64,000 nucleotides of DNA from Frigididesulfovibrio sp031553235 (GTDB taxonomy: Bacteria; Desulfobacterota; Desulfovibrionia; Desulfovibrionales; Desulfovibrionaceae): positions 1 to 64,000 of the forward strand of contig JAVBLS010000041.1 of assembly GCA_031553235.1 (NCBI GenBank), read 5' to 3'. Positions 59,147 to 64,000 of this stretch are shown here, piece after piece. The notes below the pieces were generated by a model. The model saw nothing but the letters and a program-made list of their open reading frames with translations, was not told where the DNA came from and did not search any database. Within the stretch, counting starts at the first letter, position 1, and each line of letters opens with the position of its first letter. Position numbers and translations under genes: made by a program.

Positions 59147-59348
59147 GAAACGAACTGTTGCCAATCCGGGCGGAAGAATCGGCGTGGCACGCGGGCTTTT
59201 GCGTGAATGCCCTATGAGAGCAGGCAAAAAACGGTGATTTACCTTGGCGCTTCACTGTTGTATGGAATTTTGGAAAAATCTTGCGTTGTTCTGAAAACGG
59301 CGGAGGAGGGTTTTCCGGCCGCCCGGCGCCCAAACAGGGAGGTAGGCC

Positions 59349-59705
59349 ATGAAAGTATTGATTGTTTTCAACCATGAGCCGTACGACGGCACGGACGTGA
59401 CCTGGAACGGCCTGCGTCTTGCCGAAAAACTTATGGAATCCGGCACGGAGGTGCGGATTTTCTTGATGAACGACGCCGTGGATCTGGCTCGTGAGGCCTG
59501 CCTGCGCCCGGATAATTATGATCAGGATCTGGTGGACATGCTCAAGGATCTGGTTTCCATGGGCGTGGAGGTCAAGGTATGCGGCACCTGTATGGCCCGT
59601 TGCGGCATCCACAAGAACAAACCCTATTTTGAGGGCGCGCAAACATCCACCATGCCGGAACTGGCGGCGTGGGTTTTGGACTCCGACAAGCTGCTGACCT
59701 TTTAG
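59349..59705 (+). CDS. DsrE-family small sulfur-relay-like protein
   Basis: The protein has 118 residues, with GGGAGGT upstream. MKVLIVFNHEPYDGTDVTWNGLRLAEKLME is the DsrE/DsrF-like Rossmannoid start. VKVCGTCMARCGIHKNKPYFEG contains the cysteines (C-x2-C-x3-C) where family members carry sulfur. It is likely a cytosolic persulfide carrier or related protein. It stands alone between non-coding DNA and the convergent darP. Confidence 0.88.
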   Translation: MKVLIVFNHEPYDGTDVTWNGLRLAEKLMESGTEVRIFLMNDAVDLAREACLRPDNYDQDLVDMLKDLVSMGVEVKVCGTCMARCGIHKNKPYFEGAQTSTMPELAAWVLDSDKLLTF

Positions 59706-59754
59706 GAGGCGGGCCGGTTGGGCGTGATACGACGCCCGACAGCAACTCCTAACG

Positions 59755-60033
59755 TCACTGAAGAAGCCGAACCGCTTCGGCCAGGGCTTCGGGGTCTTCC
59801 ACTTCGCGCATCTGCCGGCCGATGTACTGCATCTGCCGGCGCCGGGCTTCGTGGGTTTTCATTCGGGGCAATTCCGCCAGGGCGGAGCGCAGATCTTCAG
59901 GCAGTTCCAAACCACGCAACAACTGGGGCGAAAGACGGGCCAGTTCCTCGCCGAGCTTCTGCAGGGCCGTGCTTTCCCGCTTTTTTTGCGAGCGGCTTTT
60001 ATACTCGTCGTCCGGGTAGAAATCAGATGCCAA
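59755..60033 (-). CDS. Short DarP/YjgA-like ribosome-associated protein
   Basis: The protein has 92 residues. KSRSQKKRESTALQKLGEELARL and the MKTHEARRRQMQYIGRQMRE block match the N-terminal half of YjgA/DarP (DUF615), a late 50S-subunit assembly factor. E. coli DarP is about 180 residues; here the C-terminal helical half is missing and the gene ends cleanly. Overlaps the ubiA end by 11 bases, so it is co-translated with it. Confidence 0.8.
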   Translation of the reverse strand: MASDFYPDDEYKSRSQKKRESTALQKLGEELARLSPQLLRGLELPEDLRSALAELPRMKTHEARRRQMQYIGRQMREVEDPEALAEAVRLLQ

Positions 60034-60871
60034 GCAACACTCCGATGAAGATCAGAATCGACACCGGCCCGTTGGCCGCAAAGGCCGTGCGCAGCCGGGA
60101 AAGATCCGAGGGTTGAACGATGCTGTGCTCCCAGTAAAGAACGCCCGCGGCCGCCCCCAGGCAGATGTACCAGCCGAAGCCCAGGCCCTCGGCAATGCCC
60201 GCAAGCAGCAAAAAAAGCACCGCAATGGCGTGGCAGAAAGCCGAGGTTGCCAGCGAGATTGCCGCGCCGAAACGGGCCGGGAACGACTGCAGGCCGCTCT
60301 GGTGGTCAAAGGCCAGATCCTGGCAGGCATACAGAATGTCGAAGCCGGCAATCCAGAAGAGCACGGCCGCGCCCAAGAGCAACTGGGTCATGGAAAAATA
60401 CGGCGACACGGCCAGCATGCCCGCAATGGGCGCCAGCGCGATGACCGCGCCCAGCACGAAGTGGCAGAGCCAGGTGAAGCGCTTGGTGTAGCTGTAGGCC
60501 GCGGCCAGAACCAGGGTCGGAATGGACAGAATCAGGCAGGCCTCGTTCAAAGCCAGGCACGAGAGCACGAAAACCACGGCCATGACCGCGCAGAACTGCC
60601 GGGTCTGCCAGATCGAAATCTCCCCCGTGACCAGCGGCCGATCGGAAGTGCGCGGGTTCTGCCGATCAAAGGGTAAATCCGCTATCCGGTTGAAGGCCAT
60701 GGCAAACGAACGAATGGCCACCATGGCCACGGTCAGCACGACCAGGGTCATGAACGTCGGCGTTCCATTCCGCACCAGAAAAGCCCCGCTGTAAGCAAAC
60801 GGCAAGGCGAAAATGGAGTGCTCAATCTTGATCATCCGACAAATGGAGCCGAAACCGCCGAGCAAACGCAT
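60023..60871 (-). CDS. UbiA-family prenyltransferase (4-hydroxybenzoate or menaquinone/futalosine type)
   Basis: The protein has 282 residues from ATG 60871 (GGGAGGT five bases upstream). About eight membrane helices. The two Asp-rich prenyl-diphosphate motifs are NRIADLPFD (with RQNPRTSDRP following) and YACQDLAFDHQSGLQS. It attaches a polyprenyl chain to an aromatic quinone precursor in the membrane. In menaquinone-using sulfate reducers this is plausibly the MqnP-type step, but a MenA or UbiA role cannot be excluded by eye. Confidence 0.9.
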   Translation of the reverse strand: MRLLGGFGSICRMIKIEHSIFALPFAYSGAFLVRNGTPTFMTLVVLTVAMVAIRSFAMAFNRIADLPFDRQNPRTSDRPLVTGEISIWQTRQFCAVMAVVFVLSCLALNEACLILSIPTLVLAAAYSYTKRFTWLCHFVLGAVIALAPIAGMLAVSPYFSMTQLLLGAAVLFWIAGFDILYACQDLAFDHQSGLQSFPARFGAAISLATSAFCHAIAVLFLLLAGIAEGLGFGWYICLGAAAGVLYWEHSIVQPSDLSRLRTAFAANGPVSILIFIGVLLGI

Positions 60872-61048
60872 GTTGCACCTCCCGCGCCTTTGTCGCGCTG
60901 TTGCACAAAACCTATCAGCAAACCCGCCGGCGGGCAACCGTGGCCGTGCTCCGGGTCTGGGGTACCGCACCCGCAGCCGCGGGCGACATCTTTATGTTTC
61001 GGACGCCTCGCCGGCCGACGGCCTTGCCGGCGCTTTTTTAAGCGCGCC

Positions 61049-62173
61049 TTACGGCAGCACCAGCATGGCATCGCCGTATGAAAAGAAGCGGAATCCAGCC
61101 TCAAGGGCCTGCCGATAGGCCTTGAGCACGGTTTCTCGTCCGGCCAGGGCCGAGACGAGCATGAGCAGGGAAGAACCGGGCAGGTGGAAGTTGGTGATCA
61201 GAGCATCAATGACCTGGAAGGGCCTGCCGGGGTAGAGGAACAGGTTGATCCAGCCGGCAAAGGGACGCAAGGGCCGAAACCCGGCGGCTTCGCCGTGCAG
61301 GGCGGCATGAACGCCCTCAAGCAGGCGCACGGAGGTGGTGCCCACAGCCGCGATTGCCCGGCCCTCGGCTTTGGCCCGGTTCACGGCCTCGGCCGTTTCC
61401 GAAGAAATTTCCACGTATTCGGCGTGCATGCGATGCTCGCGGATATCCTTGCAGCGCACCGGGCTGAAGGTGCCGTAGCCCACATACAGGGTGCCCTCGG
61501 CCCAGAAGCGGCCGGAATCGAGCAGGGCTTGGCGCAGGGCCGGGGTGAAGTGCAGGCCGGCCGTGGGCGCGGCCACCGAACCGGCTTTGTCCGCCCTGGC
61601 GTAGGTGGTCTGATAGCGCTCGGCATCCTGGGGAGAGAGCCCTTCGGGCCGATGGATATACGGCGGCAGGGGCAATTGCCCGAGGCGCCGCAGGATCGCG
61701 TCCAGATCCCCGCGTTTGCGTAGCAGTACCAGACAACGGCCAAACTCGCCACGCTCCAGCACCTGTAAAGAAAAATCAGGAGCCAGGACAAGCTCGGCAC
61801 CGGGCGGAAACTTTTTGGCCGGACGGAGCAGGGCCTCGGCTTCGGCTGCTTCCCGATCGCCGTCGACACGGAATTCAAGCACGGGCGGAGGAGTGAGCAG
61901 CAACATTTCGGCCCGACCGCCACCCTGGCCGTCCTGGGTCTTGGGCAGGCGGGCCTCGATCCGGGCGGGCACCACTCTGGAGTTGTTGGCCACCAACAGG
62001 CAACCGGCGGGCAGCCGGCCCGGAAGATCCGCGAATTTGCCCAAGGCGGCCGGGCCTTTTCCGGCCTTAAGCACCAGCAGACGCGAATCTTCGCGCCGGG
62101 CCGCCGGGCTCTGGGCAATACGGTCTTCGGGCAGATCAAATTGATAGGAAGAAAGCAAAAAATCTGGATTCAT
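61049..62173 (-). CDS. queA: S-adenosylmethionine:tRNA ribosyltransferase-isomerase
   Basis: The protein has 374 residues. SSYQFDLPEDRIAQSPAARR, then NNSRVVPARI, then TYARADKAGSVAAPTAGLHFT and the C-terminal NFHLPGSSLLMLVSALAGRE and FFSYGDAMLV. It transfers the ribosyl part of SAM to 7-aminomethyl-7-deazaguanine in tRNA during queuosine synthesis. There are short insertions in the middle (about residues 85-125) relative to the E. coli enzyme. It stands as a single gene, with 177 bases before ubiA. Confidence 0.95.
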   Translation of the reverse strand: MNPDFLLSSYQFDLPEDRIAQSPAARREDSRLLVLKAGKGPAALGKFADLPGRLPAGCLLVANNSRVVPARIEARLPKTQDGQGGGRAEMLLLTPPPVLEFRVDGDREAAEAEALLRPAKKFPPGAELVLAPDFSLQVLERGEFGRCLVLLRKRGDLDAILRRLGQLPLPPYIHRPEGLSPQDAERYQTTYARADKAGSVAAPTAGLHFTPALRQALLDSGRFWAEGTLYVGYGTFSPVRCKDIREHRMHAEYVEISSETAEAVNRAKAEGRAIAAVGTTSVRLLEGVHAALHGEAAGFRPLRPFAGWINLFLYPGRPFQVIDALITNFHLPGSSLLMLVSALAGRETVLKAYRQALEAGFRFFSYGDAMLVLP

Positions 62174-62244
62174 AGCGTTTCGGTTGAAGTTTCCGGGCAG
62201 ACCGAGGTCGGAGCGATTTTGTTGCGCCCAAACCCGGTCCGACC

Positions 62245-63525
62245 CTATGTACGGGCGTCGGTGACCCGCCGCGACTTGCCGAATGATCGCGGCAAGGAGC
62301 CGTGGTCGGCAATTTCGACCTTGGCGGAGACAAGCACGTGGGAATGCAGGCGTTTGGCCAGGCCGGCGGCCAGGTGGGCGTCGGCGCCGGAGCCGGCGCC
62401 TTCGGCCCGCTCCACCTGCAGAGTCATGCAGTCACGGCCTTCGGAGCGGGACAAGGCAATGTGATATTCCGAGCCAAGGTCCGGGAACTCCTGAAGCACG
62501 GCGGCAATCTGGCCGGGGTAAACGTTGACGCCCCGGAAAATGATCATGTCGTCGGAGCGGCCCAGCAAATGGTCGTGGCGGGGCATGGAGCAGCCGCAGG
62601 GACAGGGCGCGGGCAGCAGTCGGGTGAGATCGCGGGTACGGTAGCGAATCAGCGGCGCGGCCTCCTTGCACAAAGAGGTGACCACCATCTCGCCCACCTC
62701 GCCGGGCGCGACCGGCTCCAGGGTTTCAGGGTTGAGCACCTCGATGACGAAAAGGTCGGCCCAGTAGTGCAGGCCTTCGTGGGCGCGACACTCAAGGGCC
62801 GTGCCCGGCCCGTACATCTCGGTCATGCCGCCGATGTCGAAGCTTTCGCGCACCCCCAGGGCGGCTTCGAAGGCCCGGCGCATCTTCAGGTTGTGGCCTT
62901 CGGCCCCGAAGATGACCTTTTGCAGACGCACCCGGTCGGACAGACCGTGGCGCAGCACCTCCTCGCCCATGAGCAGGGCCATGGAGGCCGTGCTGCACAG
63001 GCAGGTGGTACCGAGATCCGTAAGCATCTGCAGATGGATCTCCAGGTTGCCCGCGCCCACCGGCACGGTCAGGGCGCCGAACTGCTCGCAGCCGAGCTGG
63101 AAGCCGGCCCCGGCGGTCCACAGACCATAGCCCACGGCAATCTGCACCCGGTCCTGGGGGGTCAGGCCGGCCAGGTCGAAGCACCGGGCCATCTGCAGGG
63201 CAAAGGTATCCACATCTTTCTGGGTATAGGCCAGCACCTTGCGTTTGCCCGTGGTGCCCGAAGAGGCGTGTACCCGGACCACCCGAGATTCCGGCACGGC
63301 CAGCAGGGGCAGAGGATAGCCTTCGCGCAGGTCGTCGGCCGTGGTCATGGGCAGGTGTCTGAGATCGGCCAGGGTGCGCACATCCGTGGGGTTGATGCCG
63401 GCGACGTCAAACTTGGCCCGATACTGGGCGCTGCCGGCATAGCCGTGCAGGACGGTCCAGCGCAGGCCGTTCTCCTGGATGCGCAGCAGCTCTTCAGGGG
63501 TGTAACGGGGAATGAAACGGGACAT
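62245..63525 (-). CDS. paaK: Phenylacetate-CoA ligase family protein
   Basis: The protein has 426 residues from ATG 63525 (AGGAG five bases upstream). ANL superfamily: adenylation motif HASSGTTGKRKVLAYT, GCEQFGALTVPVGAGN, FDIGGMTEMYGPG, the hinge region RTRDLTRL, and GRSDDMIIFRGVNVYPGQI. It makes an aryl-CoA thioester from phenylacetate or a related aromatic acid. In anaerobes, homologues act on amino-acid-derived aromatics; the substrate here is not certain. Confidence 0.9.
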   Translation of the reverse strand: MSRFIPRYTPEELLRIQENGLRWTVLHGYAGSAQYRAKFDVAGINPTDVRTLADLRHLPMTTADDLREGYPLPLLAVPESRVVRVHASSGTTGKRKVLAYTQKDVDTFALQMARCFDLAGLTPQDRVQIAVGYGLWTAGAGFQLGCEQFGALTVPVGAGNLEIHLQMLTDLGTTCLCSTASMALLMGEEVLRHGLSDRVRLQKVIFGAEGHNLKMRRAFEAALGVRESFDIGGMTEMYGPGTALECRAHEGLHYWADLFVIEVLNPETLEPVAPGEVGEMVVTSLCKEAAPLIRYRTRDLTRLLPAPCPCGCSMPRHDHLLGRSDDMIIFRGVNVYPGQIAAVLQEFPDLGSEYHIALSRSEGRDCMTLQVERAEGAGSGADAHLAAGLAKRLHSHVLVSAKVEIADHGSLPRSFGKSRRVTDART

Positions 63526-63878
63526 GGCGGCTCCTGGGTTGTACGGCTGGGAAGCGGACAAAAAAATCGCGGCCGGTGCCCCCGCCGCGATCGCATGTGC
63601 TTACAGTCAAAATCCGATTATGCGCACCATGCCGCGCGGCCCTGTCTCCACGGCCGCCACCACAAAAAAGAAAAAATAACGGTATGTATGCTCATGGGAC
63701 GGCATTACCTCAGCCTCGGCGGCAGTGTCAAGAGAAGGAGAAGATCCGGCGACATTACCGGAAACCAAGACCCGCGGCCTTTGCCAACGGGGGATTTTTC
63801 CGCTAGGATTCGCCCGTTGTCCAAGGGTCCGACCTGCCGGCTCGGTCGGGCAAAACCCCAAGCTTACTGGAGAAGAGC
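63526..63878. promoter_or_regulatory. paaK-purD divergent spacer with a purD sigma-70 promoter
   Basis: TTGCCA (63781-63786), 17-base spacer, TAGGAT (63804-63809) on the plus strand, well placed for purD at 63879. The rest of the 353-base spacer shows no gene; no clear PurR-like operator or riboswitch is seen. Confidence 0.55.
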
Positions 63879-64000
63879 GTGCGAATTCTGATTATCGGTT
63901 CCGGCGGACGTGAACACGCCCTAGCCTGGAAATTGGCCCAAAGCCCCAAAAAACCGCAGCTTTTCATTGCACCCGGCAACGGCGGCACAGCCCGCCTCGG
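63879..64000 (+). CDS. purD: Phosphoribosylamine-glycine ligase, 5' part (runs off the window)
   Basis: The GTG start at 63879 (with AGAAGAG upstream) gives MRILIIGSGGREHALAWKLA, followed by a segment ending in APGNGGTARL. The GSGGREHALAWKL and APGNGGT motifs are the N-terminal signature of PurD, the second step of purine synthesis, which consumes glycine. Only the first 40 codons are inside the window. Confidence 0.93.
   Translation, partial: MRILIIGSGGREHALAWKLAQSPKKPQLFIAPGNGGTARL

Noticed and set aside
59194..59216. Sigma-54-like TGGCACG...TTGC upstream of the DsrE-like gene
   Set aside because: Seven bases instead of four separate TGGCACG from TTGC, which places GG and GC on the wrong faces.

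Overview
The window looks like a chromosome segment of a sulfate-reducing Desulfovibrionaceae bacterium (Desulfovibrio sensu lato). This is an inference from gene content and style, since no rRNA or tRNA is present. The supporting genes are a Desulfovibrio-gigas-like iron alcohol dehydrogenase, a MucR-type zinc-finger regulator, a DsrE-family protein, a UbiA-type quinone prenyltransferase, many sigma-54/PAS signalling parts, and GC-rich coding DNA.

Layout. (1) 1-2060 is a scrap-yard: the tail of an unknown gene, a tyrosine-integrase remnant with GATACCCACA repeats, a membrane protein, and a broken IlvD/Edd fragment. (2) 2118-10530 is housekeeping on the minus strand: a glycolipid-binding-like protein, lepA-lepB-waaA, and ftsE-ftsX-ilvD. 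(3) 10670-16165 is an alcohol-metabolism block: a strongly terminated iron ADH behind a sigma-54 promoter, then a second iron ADH in an operon with a cytosolic PAS histidine kinase and a sigma-54 activator. (4) 16665-25337 is a complete selenoprotein glycine reductase operon, grdX-grdE-grdB-trxB-grdC-grdD-trxA-grdA. A glycine riboswitch leads it, and grdB and grdA each carry an in-frame UGA (selenocysteine). (5) 25364-37414 holds a lipoprotein, grpE, a tripartite RND efflux operon, mucR, a DMT exporter, azlCD and a DsbA-like protein. (6) 37443-37732 is a sigma-28-type promoter driving a 75-residue protein, followed by an unusually perfect 21-bp hairpin. (7) 37909-57304 is a cell-surface polysaccharide locus: gmd/fcl (GDP-fucose), fdtA/fdtC/fdtB-like genes (dTDP-3-acetamido-3,6-dideoxyhexose), UDP-xylose synthase, about seven glycosyltransferases and the initiating polyprenyl glycosylphosphotransferase. 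Its core (about 40.2-51.5 kb) is clearly AT-richer than the flanks, suggesting horizontal transfer. (8) 57541-64000 holds an NSS transporter, a DsrE-like protein, ubiA-darP, queA, paaK and the start of purD.

How it works together. Glycine would be sensed by the riboswitch, which switches on reductive deamination of glycine to acetyl-phosphate and ammonia. Electrons come through the operon's own thioredoxin reductase and thioredoxin. The alcohol dehydrogenases supply or consume reducing equivalents under sigma-54 control. The surface locus builds a glycan probably containing fucose, xylose and an N-acetylated 3-amino-6-deoxyhexose.

The intergenic spaces are rich in dispersed palindromic elements. 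They include a ~147-bp family with terminal inverted repeats (10697-10842, 57304-57450, and a decayed piece at 3111-3180), a ~120-bp AGAGCA...CTCTAGA family, and a 46/47-bp inverted pair flanking grdC-grdD. All family assignments were made by reading sequence and recalling family motifs; no database search was run.
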